Assembly: GCF_000212695.1 (NCBI RefSeq)
Contig: NC_015514.1
Coordinates: 2,852,001-2,916,000, forward strand
Source: Cellulomonas fimi ATCC 484
GTDB taxonomy: Bacteria > Actinomycetota > Actinomycetes > Actinomycetales > Cellulomonadaceae
Length of the DNA stretch: 64,000 nt
Direction: 5' to 3'
Shown: piece after piece, positions 1-9,707 of the stretch
Layout of the letters: the number at the start of each line of letters is the position of its first letter
Numbering within the stretch: the stretch's first letter is position 1
Notes under the pieces: model-generated
Told to the model about the DNA's origin: nothing
Databases searched by the model: none
The model's input: only the letters and a program-made list of their open reading frames with translations
Translations under genes and position numbers: made by a program

Positions 1-662
1 TGCCGGGGCGCGCGCACGTACCGCTCGAGCAGCAGGGTGTCGTCGCCGAACGCGGCCCGCGCGACCCGCCGCGACGCGGCCAGCGCGTCGTCCAGCGCCC
101 CCGGCTCCGCGACGACGGTCATCCCCTTGCCGCCGCCACCCGCGGACGGCTTGACCAGCAGCGGGTACCCGACGCGTGCGGCGACGACGGCCGGGTCCTC
201 GTCGTCCGTGAGCGGTGCGCCGGGGATCACCGGCACGCCCGCCGCGCTGACGTGGTCCTTGGCGCGGATCTTGTCGCCCATGACGTCGAGCGCCCGCACG
301 CCCGGGCCGACGAACACGATCCCGGCGTCGGCGCACGCGCGCGCCAGGTCGGGGTTCTCCGAGAGGAACCCGTACCCCGGGTGCACCGCGTCGGCGCCCG
401 TCGCGACCGCGACCCGGACGACCGCGTCGACGTCGAGGTAGCTGAGCCGCGGCTCGGCAGGCCCGAGCCGCACCGCGAGGTCCGCGAGCGCGACATGCCG
501 CGCGTCGCGGTCGGCGTCGCTCCAGACGCCCACGGACCGGATGCCGAGCCGGCGCAAGGTCGCCATGACCCGGCACGCGATCTCCCCGCGGTTGGCGACG
601 AGCACGGTCGCGAACGGCCGGGCGAAGGCCGCGCGGGTCGCGGCGGTGGCTGTCGTGGTCAT
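1..662 (-). CDS. Acyl-CoA (probably methylcrotonyl-CoA) carboxylase, biotin carboxylase/biotin carrier subunit, N-terminal part
   Basis: The gene runs off the left edge, so only the first ~220 residues are seen. The N-terminal biotin-carboxylase domain is clear: [13 protein letters not shown] near residue 20, [11 protein letters not shown] near 80, the GAPL hinge and the ATP-grasp glycine-rich loop [11 protein letters not shown] near 165. These subunits use ATP and bicarbonate to carboxylate biotin, and the actinobacterial forms carry the biotin carrier domain at the C terminus, which lies outside this window. The ATG at 662 lies 5 nt after the stop of the carboxyltransferase gene, so the two form one leftward operon. 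The leucine-degradation neighbours favour methylcrotonyl-CoA as substrate. Propionyl- or acetyl-CoA cannot be excluded. Confidence 0.88.
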   Translation of the reverse strand, partial: MTTTATAATRAAFARPFATVLVANRGEIACRVMATLRRLGIRSVGVWSDADRDARHVALADLAVRLGPAEPRLSYLDVDAVVRVAVATGADAVHPGYGFLSENPDLARACADAGIVFVGPGVRALDVMGDKIRAKDHVSAAGVPVIPGAPLTDDEDPAVVAARVGYPLLVKPSAGGGGKGMTVVAEPGALDDALAASRRVARAAFGDDTLLLERYVRAPR

Positions 663-667
663 CGCCG

Positions 668-2275
668 TCACATCCGGAACAGGCCGAGGTGCGGCTCGGC
701 GAGCGGGACGCGCGCGCACACGTCGAGGGCCATGCCGAGGACGCGGCGGGTGTCGGCCGGGTCGATGATCCCGTCGTCCCACAGCCGCGCGGTCGACCAG
801 TACGGGCTGCCCTGGGTCTCGTACTGCTCGCGCAGGGCGGCGCGGAACGCCTCCTCGTCGTCGGTGTCCCAGGTCTCGCCGCGCGCCTCGAGCTGCTCCC
901 GCCGGACGGTGGCCAGCACGGACGACGCCTGCGCCCCGCCCATGACGGAGATGCGCGCGCCCGGCCACATCCACAGGAACCGCGGCGAGTAGGCCCGCCC
1001 GCACATGGAGTAGTTCCCGGCGCCGAACGAGCCGCCGATGACGACCGTGAGCTTCGGGACGCGGGTGGTCGCGACGGCGGTCACCATCTTGGCGCCGTGC
1101 TTCGCGATGCCGCCGGCCTCGTAGGCGCGCCCGACCATGAAGCCGGAGATGTTCTGCAGGAACACGAGCGGCACGCCGCGCTGGTCGCAGAGCTCGACGA
1201 AGTGCGCGCCCTTGAGCGCGGACTCGGAGAACAGCACGCCGTTGTTCGCGACGATCCCGACGGGGTGGCCGTGCAGGCGCGCGAACCCGGTGACGAGCGT
1301 GGTGCCGTACTCGCGCTTGAACTCGTGCAGCTCGCTGCCGTCGACGAGCCGGGCGACGACCTCGTGCACGTCGTAGGGCGTCTGCAGGTCGGGCGGGACG
1401 ACGCCGTAGAGCCCGTCCTCGTCGAGCGCGGGCGGCCGGCTCTCGACCACGTCCCACGCCGGAGGGCCGGGCGCGGGCAGCGTGGCGACGACGTCGCGGA
1501 CGATCGCGAGGGCGTGCGCGTCGTCGTCGGCGAGGTGGTCGGTGACGCCGGACGTGCGCGCGTGCAGCTCGCCGCCGCCGAGCTCCTCGGCGGTCACGAC
1601 CTCCCCGGTCGCGGCCTTCACCAGCGGCGGGCCGCCGAGGAAGATCGTGCCCTGGTCCCGCACGATGACGGTCTCGTCGGACATCGCCGGCACGTAGGCG
1701 CCGCCTGCGGTGCACGAGCCCATGACGCACGCGACCTGCGGGATCCCCTCGGCGGACATGCGGGCCTGGTGGAAGAAGATCCGGCCGAAGTGGTCGCGGT
1801 CCGGGAACACCTCGTCCTGCATCGGCAGGAACGCGCCGCCGGAGTCGACGAGGTAGACGCACGGCAGCCGGTTCTCGCGGGCGATCTCCTGCGCCCGCAG
1901 GTGCTTCTTGACGGTGAGCGGGTAGTAGGTGCCGCCCTTCACGGTCGCGTCGTTGGCGACGACCATGACGTGCCGCCCGGCGACGAGCCCGATGCCCGCG
2001 ACGACGCCGGCCGCCGGTGCGTCGTCGGCGTAGACGCCGTGGGCCGCGAGCGGGGCGATCTCGAGGAACGGGCTGCCCTCGTCGAGCAGCACGTCGACGC
2101 GCTCGCGCGCCAGCAGCTTGCCGCGTGCGACGTGCCGCTCGCGTGCGGTGTCCGGGCCGCCGAGCGCGGCGGTGCGCAGCCGGTCGCGCAGCTCGTCGAC
2201 GAGCGCGCGCTGCGCAGCCGTGTTCGCGGCGAACCCGGGTGCGGTCGGGTCCGCGGTCGTGCGGAGGGTCCCCAT
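668..2275 (-). CDS. Acyl-CoA carboxylase carboxyltransferase subunit (methylcrotonyl-CoA carboxylase beta type)
   Basis: This 535-residue carboxyltransferase has both crotonase-like halves: a CoA-binding half with DSGGAFLP and [16 protein letters not shown], and a carboxybiotin half with [10 protein letters not shown], the [16 protein letters not shown] segment and MGGAQA. The [19 protein letters not shown] pattern is typical of methylcrotonyl/geranyl-CoA carboxylase beta subunits rather than AccD/PccB. It transfers the carboxyl group from biotin to the acyl-CoA. The frame extends to a GTG at 2287. I chose the ATG at 2275 because a GGAG motif sits 6 nt before it, and because a palindromic operator lies immediately upstream of the GTG. 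The biotin carboxylase follows 5 nt downstream. Function is firm; the exact acyl-CoA is inferred from neighbours. Confidence 0.88.
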   Translation of the reverse strand: MGTLRTTADPTAPGFAANTAAQRALVDELRDRLRTAALGGPDTARERHVARGKLLARERVDVLLDEGSPFLEIAPLAAHGVYADDAPAAGVVAGIGLVAGRHVMVVANDATVKGGTYYPLTVKKHLRAQEIARENRLPCVYLVDSGGAFLPMQDEVFPDRDHFGRIFFHQARMSAEGIPQVACVMGSCTAGGAYVPAMSDETVIVRDQGTIFLGGPPLVKAATGEVVTAEELGGGELHARTSGVTDHLADDDAHALAIVRDVVATLPAPGPPAWDVVESRPPALDEDGLYGVVPPDLQTPYDVHEVVARLVDGSELHEFKREYGTTLVTGFARLHGHPVGIVANNGVLFSESALKGAHFVELCDQRGVPLVFLQNISGFMVGRAYEAGGIAKHGAKMVTAVATTRVPKLTVVIGGSFGAGNYSMCGRAYSPRFLWMWPGARISVMGGAQASSVLATVRREQLEARGETWDTDDEEAFRAALREQYETQGSPYWSTARLWDDGIIDPADTRRVLGMALDVCARVPLAEPHLGLFRM

Positions 2276-2291
2276 CGACTGCTCCACTACA

Positions 2292-2307
2292 GTTAACGAT
2301 CGCTAAC
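2292..2307. promoter_or_regulatory. Probable TetR-type operator, 16-bp palindrome
   Basis: GTTAACGATCGCTAAC reads almost the same on both strands (GTTA-N-CGATCG-N-TAAC). A further half-site CGCTAAC follows at 2316-2322. It lies between the divergent carboxylase operon and the tetR gene at 2360, so binding could control both. The link to that TetR protein is inferred from position only. Confidence 0.6.
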
Positions 2308-2359
2308 TCAAACGACGCTAACGGGCCTACGCCCGGTTGTCCACGACAGGGAGCGCCCC

Positions 2360-3079
2360 ATGACGCCACGACCCGCCGACGAGGTCGTCACCTCGGGTCG
2401 AGGTCGTCAGCCCGAACGGACGACCTCGACCGGTACTGACGACCTCGCGAGCACCGGCGCCCCACCGAGCACGGCGCGCGGGCGGGCCAAGGCCGAGCGG
2501 CGGGCCGCGCTGCTCGACGCCGCGGCACGGCTGTTCGCCCGGCACGGGTTCGACGGCGTCTCGCTCGAGGACCTGGGGGCCGCCGTCGGGGTGAGCGGCC
2601 CGGCCGTCTACCGGCACTTCCCGAGCAAGCAGGCCGTGCTCGTCGCACTGCTCGCCGGCGTCAGCGAGGGGCTGCTCGTCGGCGGCCGCCGGGTGGTCGC
2701 CGACGCACCCACCGCCAGCGACGCGCTCACCGCCCTCGTCCGCTTCCACGCCGACTTCGCCCTCGCCGAGCCCGACGTCATCCGCGTGCAGGACCGCGAC
2801 CTCGCCGCACTCGCCGCCCCCGACCAGGAGGAGGTCCGCGACCTGCAACGACGCTACGTCGACCTCTGGGTCGACGTCCTCGCGCACCTCGACCCCTCCA
2901 CCGACCGGCCCGAGCTGCGCCTGCGCGCGCAGGCCACGTTCGGCCTCCTCAACTCGACCCCGCACAGCGCCCGCGGCGTGAGCCGCTCCCGCACGCGTGA
3001 CCTGCTCGAACGCATGGCGCTCGCCGCCCTCGGCCACCCGTCGGCTGAGCCCGGCGCACCGACGCGCGACACCGGGTGA
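2360..3079 (+). CDS. TetR/AcrR family regulator of the branched-chain catabolism block
   Basis: The 239-residue protein has a TetR helix-turn-helix at about residues 64-95 ([21 protein letters not shown]) after the usual helix [17 protein letters not shown], then an all-helical ligand domain. The first ~40 residues are an unusual Arg/Thr/Ser/Pro-rich extension encoded by a set of direct and inverted DNA repeats (2380-2447). The ATG at 2360 is supported by GGGAG 6 nt upstream; a later start would remove the extension. It is divergent from the carboxylase operon and first in the rightward block, so it probably represses both in response to an acyl-CoA. The ligand is unknown. Confidence 0.85.
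   Translation: MTPRPADEVVTSGRGRQPERTTSTGTDDLASTGAPPSTARGRAKAERRAALLDAAARLFARHGFDGVSLEDLGAAVGVSGPAVYRHFPSKQAVLVALLAGVSEGLLVGGRRVVADAPTASDALTALVRFHADFALAEPDVIRVQDRDLAALAAPDQEEVRDLQRRYVDLWVDVLAHLDPSTDRPELRLRAQATFGLLNSTPHSARGVSRSRTRDLLERMALAALGHPSAEPGAPTRDTG
2380..2447. repeat. Four copies of CGAGGTCGT(CA), two direct and two inverted, in the 5' end of tetR
   Basis: CGAGGTCGTCA occurs at 2380-2390 and 2399-2409. Its reverse complement occurs as CGACCTCG at 2421-2428 and TGACGACCTCG at 2437-2447. The arrangement can fold into a hairpin or form an operator array. It lies inside the predicted coding region of the regulator. Confidence 0.7.
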
Positions 3080-3176
3080 TGGGCACAAGGTCCCTTGCGG
3101 ACCTACGCTGGCGGGACATCAGGCAATGGGGCCACCGCTTCACAAGAGCACGGCTCCGCCGACGACGGAGCGGAAC

Positions 3177-4355
3177 ATGTTGCGTTCAGATGTGTCAGCC
3201 GGGCCTGCCCGGACCAGCCCTCACGACCACGGAGCGGCCGCGCCGACGGCCACGCGGGACGGCGACGTCCCGTCCGACGAGGGCGACCTCGTCCGGCTCC
3301 TGACCCCAGCCGGCACCCGGCTCGACCGCCCCGAGCACGACCCCTGGGTCGCGGACGTCGACGACGACGCGCTGCTCGCCCTCTACGAGGACATGGTCGT
3401 CGTCCGCCGCTTCGACACCGAGGCGGTCGCCCTGCAACGGCAGGGCCAGCTCGGCCTGTGGCCGCCGCTCAACGGTCAGGAGGCCGCGCAGGTCGGCTCC
3501 GCCCGGGCGCTGCGCGCCAACGACTTCGTGTTCGGCAGCTACCGCGAGAACGGCGTCGCGTACTGCCGCGGTGCAACCCCGACGGACCTCGTGCGCGTGT
3601 GGCGCGGGACGACGCAGTCCGGGTGGGACCCGCGCGACCTCAACATGGCGACGCCGCAGATCGTCGTGGGCGCGCAGGCGCTGCACGCCACCGGGTACGC
3701 GCTGGGCTGCCGGCTCGACGGGGTCGACTCCGCGGTCGTCGCGTACTTCGGCGACGGCGCGACGAGCCAGGGCGACGTGCACGAGGCGATGGTGTTCGCC
3801 GCGAGCGGCGGCGCGCCCGTCGTGTTCTTCTGCCAGAACAACCAGTGGGCGATCTCGGAGCCCGTCGACCTGCAGACCCGCACGCCGATCGCCACCCGGG
3901 CCGCCGGGTACGGGTTCCCGGGCGTGCGCGTCGACGGCAACGACGTGCTGGCGGTCCTCGCCGTCACGCGCGCGGCGCTCGACCGCGCCCGCCGCGGCGA
4001 GGGCCCGACGCTCGTCGAGGCGGTCACCTACCGGATGGGTCCGCACACGACGTCCGACGACCCCACCCGGTACGCCGACCCCGCGGTGCGCGAGCACTGG
4101 ACGGCGCGCGACCCGGTCACGCGCGTCGAGCGGCTGCTGCGGGCCCGCGGCGCGCTGGACGACGAGGGTGCCCGGGCCGTCGCGGGCCGCGCCGACGCGT
4201 TCGCGCAGGCGATGCGGGACGGCTGCTACGCGCTCACCCCTCCCCCGTCCGACACCCTGTTCGACCACGTCCTCGTGGAGCCCACGGCCTGGCTGGAGCG
4301 GCAGCGTCGCGAGCACGCCGCGTACCGCGCGATGCTCGAGGGGGACGCGTCATGA
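3177..4355 (+). CDS. bkdA: Branched-chain 2-oxoacid dehydrogenase E1 component, alpha subunit
   Basis: This is the thiamine-diphosphate-binding half of the E1 heterotetramer, which decarboxylates branched-chain 2-oxo acids and passes the acyl group to the E2 lipoyl arm. The 392-residue product carries the ThDP motif from GDG at residues 192-194 to NN at 221-222 (FFCQNNQWAIS), and the MGPHTTSDDPTRY loop typical of BCKDH alpha subunits. The frame is open much further upstream; the ATG at 3177 is chosen because GGAG lies 6 nt before it and the family N terminus begins shortly after. The first ~45 residues look disordered. It overlaps the next gene by ATGA. Pyruvate specificity is possible, but the carboxylase and CoA-transferase neighbours favour branched-chain acids. 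Confidence 0.9.
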   Translation: MLRSDVSAGPARTSPHDHGAAAPTATRDGDVPSDEGDLVRLLTPAGTRLDRPEHDPWVADVDDDALLALYEDMVVVRRFDTEAVALQRQGQLGLWPPLNGQEAAQVGSARALRANDFVFGSYRENGVAYCRGATPTDLVRVWRGTTQSGWDPRDLNMATPQIVVGAQALHATGYALGCRLDGVDSAVVAYFGDGATSQGDVHEAMVFAASGGAPVVFFCQNNQWAISEPVDLQTRTPIATRAAGYGFPGVRVDGNDVLAVLAVTRAALDRARRGEGPTLVEAVTYRMGPHTTSDDPTRYADPAVREHWTARDPVTRVERLLRARGALDDEGARAVAGRADAFAQAMRDGCYALTPPPSDTLFDHVLVEPTAWLERQRREHAAYRAMLEGDAS

Positions 4356-5431
4356 GCCCGGTGACGACCGCCGCGGCGATCACCGCCGGGCTGCGGCACG
4401 CGCTCCACGACGACCCGACGGTCGTGCTGCTCGGCGAGGACATCGGCACGCTCGGCGGCGTCTTCCGTGTGACCGACGGGCTGCAGCGCGAGTTCGGCGC
4501 CGACCGGGTCCGCGACACCCCGCTCGCCGAGGCGGGCATCCTCGGCGTCGCCGTCGGGCTCGCGTACCGCGGCTACCGGCCCGTCGTCGAGATCCAGTTC
4601 GACGGGTTCGTCTTCCCCGCGTTCGACCAGCTCGTCACCCAGGTCGCCCGCCTGCACTACCGGACGCAGGGCGCGGTGCGGATGCCGATCACGGTGCGCA
4701 TCCCCTACGGCGGCGGGATCGGGGCGGTCGAGCACCACTCCGAGTCGCCCGAGGCGTACTTCGCGCACACGCCGGGGCTACGGGTCGTCACGCCCGGCGG
4801 CCCGCAGGACGCGCACACGATGATCCGGCAGGCCGTCGCCTGCGACGACCCCGTCGTGCTCCTGGAGCCCAAGCGGCGGTACTGGGTCAAGGACGAGGTC
4901 GACGAGTCGCTCGACGGCGCGCTGCCGCTCGACCGGGCGCGCGTGGTCGCGCCCGGGACAGACGTGACGGTGGCCGCGTACGGCCCGCTCGTGCTGACGG
5001 CGCGCGACGCCGCGCTCGCCGCGCAGGACGACGGCATCTCCGTCGAGGTCGTCGACCTGCGGTCCCTGTCGCCGCTCGACCTCGACACGCTCGAGGACTC
5101 CGTGCGGCGCACCCGGCGGCTCGTCGTGACGCACGAGGCGCAGCGCCACGGCGGGCTCGGCGCGGAGATCGCCGCGAGCGTCACGGAGCGGTGCTTCGAC
5201 GTGCTCGCCGCGCCCGTCGCGCGCGTCACGGGGTTCGACGTACCGTACCCGCCCGCCGCGGTCGAGGAGCACTTCCTGCCCGACCTCGACCGTGTCCTCG
5301 ACGCCGTCGACCGCGTGCTCGGGCGGCCGCACTCGCTGAGCGGCGTCGACCTCGGCGGACCACCGCCGCCCGCGGGGGTCCGGGCCGCGGGCGGCGCCGG
5401 CCACCGTCTCGTCACCGGGAGGGCGTCATGA
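4352..5431 (+). CDS. bkdB: Branched-chain 2-oxoacid dehydrogenase E1 component, beta subunit
   Basis: The 359-residue beta subunit completes the E1 active site. It has the transketolase-like pyrimidine-binding region (VVLLGEDIG, DTPLAEAGILGVAVGLA, EIQFDGFVFPAFDQ) and the C-terminal transketolase domain (VEVVDLRSLSPLD, THEAQRHGGLGAEIAA, RVTGFDVPYPPA). Conserved residues such as the glutamate of LGED and the RIPYGGG loop are present. The last ~25 residues are a Gly/Pro/Ala-rich tail not usual for the family. Start and stop overlap both neighbours as ATGA, so translation is coupled with the alpha subunit and E2. Confidence 0.92.
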   Translation: MSPVTTAAAITAGLRHALHDDPTVVLLGEDIGTLGGVFRVTDGLQREFGADRVRDTPLAEAGILGVAVGLAYRGYRPVVEIQFDGFVFPAFDQLVTQVARLHYRTQGAVRMPITVRIPYGGGIGAVEHHSESPEAYFAHTPGLRVVTPGGPQDAHTMIRQAVACDDPVVLLEPKRRYWVKDEVDESLDGALPLDRARVVAPGTDVTVAAYGPLVLTARDAALAAQDDGISVEVVDLRSLSPLDLDTLEDSVRRTRRLVVTHEAQRHGGLGAEIAASVTERCFDVLAAPVARVTGFDVPYPPAAVEEHFLPDLDRVLDAVDRVLGRPHSLSGVDLGGPPPPAGVRAAGGAGHRLVTGRAS

Positions 5432-6966
5432 CCACGACCCGGACCGTGACGCTGCCCGACCTCGGCGAAGGCCTGACGGAGTCGGACCTCGTCGAGTGGC
5501 TCGTCGCCGTCGGCGACACCGTGACGCTCAACCAGGTGGTCGCCGAGGTCGAGACCGCCAAGGCCCTGGTGCAGCTGCCGTCGCCGTACGCCGGGCGCGT
5601 CGCCGAGCTGCTCGTCGAGGCCGGCACCACCGTCGCGGTCGGCGGTGGTCTGCTGACGATCGCGGTCGACGAGCCGGCCGACCCCGCGGCGCCCTCCGGC
5701 GCGCCCTCGCCGTCGGTGCCCCGACCCGAGGCAGACGACGACGCGTCGTCCGGCACACCCCCGGCCGCGGGGCCACCCGCCGCGCCCGCCGCGCCGGAGC
5801 CGCCCGCGGTGCCGGAGACCCCCGCCGTCCCCGAGCGGACGTCGGTGCTCGTCGGCTACGGGCCGCTCGTGGAGGCGTCCGCCCGGCCCCGCCGGAAGCC
5901 CAGGTCGGCGTCGTGGCTGGCCGCGCACCCGCACACGCCGAACGGTTCCGGGAGCGCCGTCGCGCTCGCCGAGCGTCCACGGACGGCGAGCCCGGCCGAG
6001 ACGACCGAGCCCCCTGCGGACGCCCCGTCGACCACGAGCTCCGGCCGCCCACGCCCGACCCCGCCCGTGCGCAAGCTCGCGCACGACCTCGGCGTCGACC
6101 TCGACAAGGTGCACGGCTCCGGCCCTGGCGGGCAGGTCACGCGCGACGACGTCCTGCACGTCCTGCGACCGGCGGAGCACGACGACGCACCGCGTCCGAC
6201 GCACGCGTCGCCGGCGCACGGGCACGCGCACACGCAGACGCACGAGGCCGTCCGTGAGGCGGTGGCCGCCGACGGCGTCCGCGTGCCCGTGACCGGCGTC
6301 CGCCGCCGCACGGCGGAGGCGATGGTCGCGAGCGCGTTCACCGCACCGCACGCGTCGGTCCACCTCACGCTCGACGTCACCGCCACGACGGCGCTGCTGG
6401 CGCAGCTGCGGGCGGACCCGGCGCTCGACGGGCGCCGCGTCACAGTCCTGACCCTCGTCGCCAAGGCCGTCCTGCTCGCGCTCGCCCGCACGCCCGAGCT
6501 GCACGCACGGTGGGACGACGCGGGGGCGATCGTGCAGCCGGCGCACGTCGGCCTGGGCATCGCCGCCGCCACGCCTCGCGGCCTGCTCGTCCCCGTCGTG
6601 CACGACGCCGACCAGCGGCGCCTGCCCGAGCTGGCCGACGCGCTCGCGGCGCTCACCGAGGCGGCGCGCGCGGGGACGACCGCTCCGGCCGACCTGGCGG
6701 GAGGCACGTTCACGATCACCAACATCGGCGTGTTCGGCGTCGACGGCGGCGTCCCGATCCTCGTCCCGGGGCAGGCGGGGATCCTGGCCGTCGGCCAGGT
6801 CCGGCGACGCCCGTGGGAGCACGACGGGTCCGTGGCGCTGCGCGACGTCATGACGCTGACGCTGTCGTTCGACCACCGTGTCGTCGACGGGGAGCAGGCC
6901 GCGCGCTTCCTCGCCGACGTCGGTGCCGTGCTGGCCCGCCCCGCGTCCGTGCTGGCGATGGTCTGA
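5428..6966 (+). CDS. bkdC: Dihydrolipoamide acyltransferase (E2) of the 2-oxoacid dehydrogenase complex
   Basis: This E2 core protein of 512 residues has three parts joined by Pro/Ala linkers: one lipoyl domain (residues 1-75, with the lipoylated lysine K45 in VETAKA), an E3/E1 peripheral binding domain near 210-245 ([28 protein letters not shown]), and the catalytic domain from ~285 to the end with the active-site DHRVVDG. It accepts the acyl group from E1 and transfers it to CoA. No dihydrolipoamide dehydrogenase (E3) is encoded in this window, so that subunit must come from elsewhere. The stretch between the lipoyl and binding domains is long and carries a repeated Pro-rich linker. Confidence 0.92.
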   Translation: MTTTRTVTLPDLGEGLTESDLVEWLVAVGDTVTLNQVVAEVETAKALVQLPSPYAGRVAELLVEAGTTVAVGGGLLTIAVDEPADPAAPSGAPSPSVPRPEADDDASSGTPPAAGPPAAPAAPEPPAVPETPAVPERTSVLVGYGPLVEASARPRRKPRSASWLAAHPHTPNGSGSAVALAERPRTASPAETTEPPADAPSTTSSGRPRPTPPVRKLAHDLGVDLDKVHGSGPGGQVTRDDVLHVLRPAEHDDAPRPTHASPAHGHAHTQTHEAVREAVAADGVRVPVTGVRRRTAEAMVASAFTAPHASVHLTLDVTATTALLAQLRADPALDGRRVTVLTLVAKAVLLALARTPELHARWDDAGAIVQPAHVGLGIAAATPRGLLVPVVHDADQRRLPELADALAALTEAARAGTTAPADLAGGTFTITNIGVFGVDGGVPILVPGQAGILAVGQVRRRPWEHDGSVALRDVMTLTLSFDHRVVDGEQAARFLADVGAVLARPASVLAMV

Positions 6967-6975
6967 GGAGGACGG

Positions 6976-7755
6976 ATGGACAAGGTCGTCCGGTCGGCCG
7001 CGGAGGCGGTCGCCGACGTGCCCGACGGCGCGACGCTCGCCGTCGGCGGGTTCGGGCTGTGCGGGATCCCGAGCGTGCTCATCCGTGCGCTGCTCGACGC
7101 GGGCACGCAGGACCTGGAGGTCGTGAGCAACAACTGCGGCGTCGACGACTGGGGGCTCGGCCTGCTGCTGCAGGAGCACCGGCTGCGCCGCGTCGTCGCG
7201 TCGTACGTCGGGGAGAACAAGGAGTTCGCCCGGCAGTACCTCGCGGGCGAGCTCGAGGTCGAGCTCACGCCGCAGGGCACGCTCGCCGAGCGGCTGCGCG
7301 CCGGGGGCAGCGGGATCGCCGCGTTCTACACGCGCACCGGCGTCGGGACGCAGGTCGCGCAGGGCGGGCTGCCGTGGCGGTACGACGCCGACGGCACCGT
7401 CGCGGTCGCGTCGCCGCCCAAGCCCGTCGAGACGTTCACGGTGCGCGGCGAGGCGCACGAGTACGTCCGCGAGGAGGCCATCACGGCCGACTTCGCCCTG
7501 GTCCGGGCCGCCGTCGGCGACCGGGCCGGCAATCTCGTGTTCCACGCGTCGGCCCGCAACTTCAACCCGCTGTGCGCCGCCGCCGGGCGCGTCGCGGTCG
7601 CGGAGGTCGAGCGGCTCGTGCCGGTCGGCACGCTCGACCCCGACGCGATCCACCTGCCCGGAATCTTCGTGGACCGGGTCGTCGCGCTGACGCCCGAGCA
7701 GGTCGACGACAAGCGCATCGAACGCCGGACCCTGCGCGACGGGAGCCCGTCATGA
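6976..7755 (+). CDS. scoA: 3-oxoacid CoA-transferase, subunit A
   Basis: This is the alpha subunit of a succinyl-CoA:3-oxoacid CoA-transferase (259 residues). It shows the family signature [10 protein letters not shown], the [13 protein letters not shown] segment and the [10 protein letters not shown] region. Together with subunit B it moves CoA from succinyl-CoA to acetoacetate. GAGGAGG precedes the ATG, 9 nt after the E2 stop, and the end overlaps scoB by ATGA. The homologous PcaI subunit of 3-oxoadipate CoA-transferase is an alternative; the leucine-type neighbours make acetoacetate the likelier substrate. Confidence 0.88.
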   Translation: MDKVVRSAAEAVADVPDGATLAVGGFGLCGIPSVLIRALLDAGTQDLEVVSNNCGVDDWGLGLLLQEHRLRRVVASYVGENKEFARQYLAGELEVELTPQGTLAERLRAGGSGIAAFYTRTGVGTQVAQGGLPWRYDADGTVAVASPPKPVETFTVRGEAHEYVREEAITADFALVRAAVGDRAGNLVFHASARNFNPLCAAAGRVAVAEVERLVPVGTLDPDAIHLPGIFVDRVVALTPEQVDDKRIERRTLRDGSPS

Positions 7756-8414
7756 GCCTGACCCGCGAGCAGATGGCCGCCCGGGCCGCGCAGGAGCTGC
7801 CCGACGGCGCCTACGTCAACCTCGGCATCGGGCTGCCCACGCTCATCCCCAACCACCTGCCGCCGGGCGTCGAGGTCGTGCTGCAGTCCGAGAACGGCGT
7901 CCTCGGCGTGGGCCCCTACCCCACCGTCGACGACGTCGACCCCGACCTCATCAACGCGGGCAAGGAGACCATCACCGTCCACCCCGGGGCCGCGTACTTC
8001 GACTCCGCGACGAGCTTCGCGATGATCCGCGGCGGCAAGGTCGACGTCGCCGTGCTCGGGGCGATGCAGGTGTCGGTCCGCGGCGACATCGCCAACTGGA
8101 TGATCCCCGGGAAGATGGTCAAGGGCATGGGCGGCGCGATGGACCTCGTGCACGGCGCGCGCCGCATCGTCGTCCTCATGGAGCACGTGGCCCGCGACGG
8201 GTCCCCCAAGCTCCTTCCCGAGTGCACGCTGCCCCTGACCGGCACGGGTGTCGTCGACCGCGTCGTCACCGACCTGGCCGTGCTCGACGTGACCCCCGCC
8301 GGCCTCGCCCTGCGCGAGTGCGCGCCGGGCATGACCGTCGCGGACGTGGTCGCCGCCACGTCCGCCGTGCCCCTGCTCATCGACGACGACGTCCGGGAGA
8401 TGGTGCTCTCATGA
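7752..8414 (+). CDS. scoB: 3-oxoacid CoA-transferase, subunit B
   Basis: The 220-residue beta subunit contains the catalytic glutamate in [10 protein letters not shown] (the SENG motif that forms the glutamyl-CoA intermediate) and the [14 protein letters not shown] and [19 protein letters not shown] segments. It overlaps both scoA and the thiolase gene by ATGA, which indicates one translationally coupled unit. It acts with ScoA in the cytoplasm to activate acetoacetate for thiolytic cleavage by the next gene product. Confidence 0.9.
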   Translation: MSLTREQMAARAAQELPDGAYVNLGIGLPTLIPNHLPPGVEVVLQSENGVLGVGPYPTVDDVDPDLINAGKETITVHPGAAYFDSATSFAMIRGGKVDVAVLGAMQVSVRGDIANWMIPGKMVKGMGGAMDLVHGARRIVVLMEHVARDGSPKLLPECTLPLTGTGVVDRVVTDLAVLDVTPAGLALRECAPGMTVADVVAATSAVPLLIDDDVREMVLS

Positions 8415-9592
8415 CCCGCGAGGCGGTCCTCCTGTCCTTCGCCCGCACCCCGATGACCCGGCTCAACGGCGCGCTGTCGTCGCTGACCGCCGCGTCCCTC
8501 GGGGCGGCCGCGATCCGCGCTGCCCTGGCCCGCTCCGGCGCGACCGTCGACGACGTCGACGCCGTCCTCATGGGCCAGGTCGTCCTCGCCGGCGCCGGCC
8601 AGAACCCGGCCCGGCAGGCCGCGCACCTGGCCGGTCTGCCGTGGACCGTCCCGGCGACGACGGTCAACAAGGTCTGCCTCAGCGGCCTCACCGCGATCGT
8701 CGACGCCGCGCGCCTGATCAGCTGCGAGGAGGCCGACGTCGTCGTCGCGGGCGGCCAGGAGTCGATGAGCCAGGCGCCGCACCTGCTGCCCGGGTCCCGG
8801 CGCGGCTGGACGTACGGGGACCTGACGGCCGTCGACTCCCTCGCCTGGGACGGGCTCACCGACGCCTTCGACCACGAGTCGATGGGCGCGTCGACCGAGC
8901 GCGGCAACGCGCGGCTCGGGCTGACGCGCGAGGCGCAGGACGCGGTCGCCGTCGCGAGCCACACCCGTGCGGCCGCTGCGGTCGGCTCCGGGGTGTTCGC
9001 CGAGGAGATCGTGCCCGTCCCCGTCCCGCAGCGTCGTGGCGACGACGTGCTCGTCGAGGCCGACGAGGGCATCCGCCCGGGGACGACGCTCGAGTCGCTC
9101 GCGGCGCTGCGACCGGCGTTCACGTCCGACGGCACCATCACCGCGGGCAACGCCTCGCCCCTGACCGACGGCGCCGCGGCGGTCGTCGTCGCCGCGCGGG
9201 ACGTCGCCGAGGCCCGCGGCTGGCCGTGGCTGTGCCGGGTCGTCGCCTGGGGTCAGGTGGCCGGACCGGACACGTCGCTGCACTCGCAGCCGTCGGCCGC
9301 CCTGTCCGCCGCGCTCAAGCACGCCGGGTGGGACACCGGGACGCTCGACCTCGTCGAGATCAACGAGGCGTTCGGCTCGGTCGTCGCGCAGTCGCTCGCC
9401 GACCTCGCCTACCCGCTGGAGCGCACCAACATCCACGGCGGCGCGATCGCCCTCGGGCACCCCATCGGCGCCTCCGGTGCGCGCCTCGCCGGCCATGCGG
9501 CCCTCGAGCTCGCCCGCCGCGGGTCCGGTCGCGCCGGTGTCGCCCTGTGCGGCGGCGGCGGCCAGGGCGAGGCGATGCTGCTGGAACGCTGA
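8411..9592 (+). CDS. Thiolase (acetyl-CoA C-acyltransferase)
   Basis: This 393-residue thiolase has the acyl-accepting cysteine C89 in [10 protein letters not shown], the NEAF motif ([11 protein letters not shown]), the histidine in GHPIGASG, and the C-terminal catalytic cysteine in [11 protein letters not shown]. It would split acetoacetyl-CoA into two acetyl-CoA, finishing the pathway that the CoA-transferase starts. It is the last gene of the coupled bkd-sco operon. A longer-chain or 3-oxoadipyl-CoA substrate is possible, because these thiolases cannot be told apart from motifs alone. Confidence 0.9.
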   Translation: MTREAVLLSFARTPMTRLNGALSSLTAASLGAAAIRAALARSGATVDDVDAVLMGQVVLAGAGQNPARQAAHLAGLPWTVPATTVNKVCLSGLTAIVDAARLISCEEADVVVAGGQESMSQAPHLLPGSRRGWTYGDLTAVDSLAWDGLTDAFDHESMGASTERGNARLGLTREAQDAVAVASHTRAAAAVGSGVFAEEIVPVPVPQRRGDDVLVEADEGIRPGTTLESLAALRPAFTSDGTITAGNASPLTDGAAAVVVAARDVAEARGWPWLCRVVAWGQVAGPDTSLHSQPSAALSAALKHAGWDTGTLDLVEINEAFGSVVAQSLADLAYPLERTNIHGGAIALGHPIGASGARLAGHAALELARRGSGRAGVALCGGGGQGEAMLLER

Positions 9593-9670
9593 CCTGACCA
9601 GCTCGGACGGCGCTCCGCTCGTCCCGGAAGCTCGGCCTGTGGACAACTGAGTCACGCCCTGGCACGCCAC

Positions 9671-9676
9671 TAGCGT
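9671..9676 (+). promoter_or_regulatory. Possible -10 element of the toxin operon
   Basis: TAGCGT fits the actinobacterial TANNNT -10 consensus and lies 31 nt before the GTG of the WXG100-type gene. No convincing -35 hexamer is seen at 16-18 nt, so this is tentative. Confidence 0.25.
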
Positions 9677-9707
9677 CCTCGCGACGGGCTGGTGCGAGGG
9701 GGTTGGT

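Noticed and set aside
3571..5427. Long plus-frame ORF overlapping the E1 genes and running into E2
   Set aside because: Only the part from 5428 on encodes a protein with E2 motifs. The upstream Arg/Pro-rich extension is a shadow of E1alpha and E1beta.
4705..7653. Minus-strand open frame of ~980 codons
   Set aside because: Complementary shadow of the bkd and sco genes; low-complexity composition and no start with a ribosome site.
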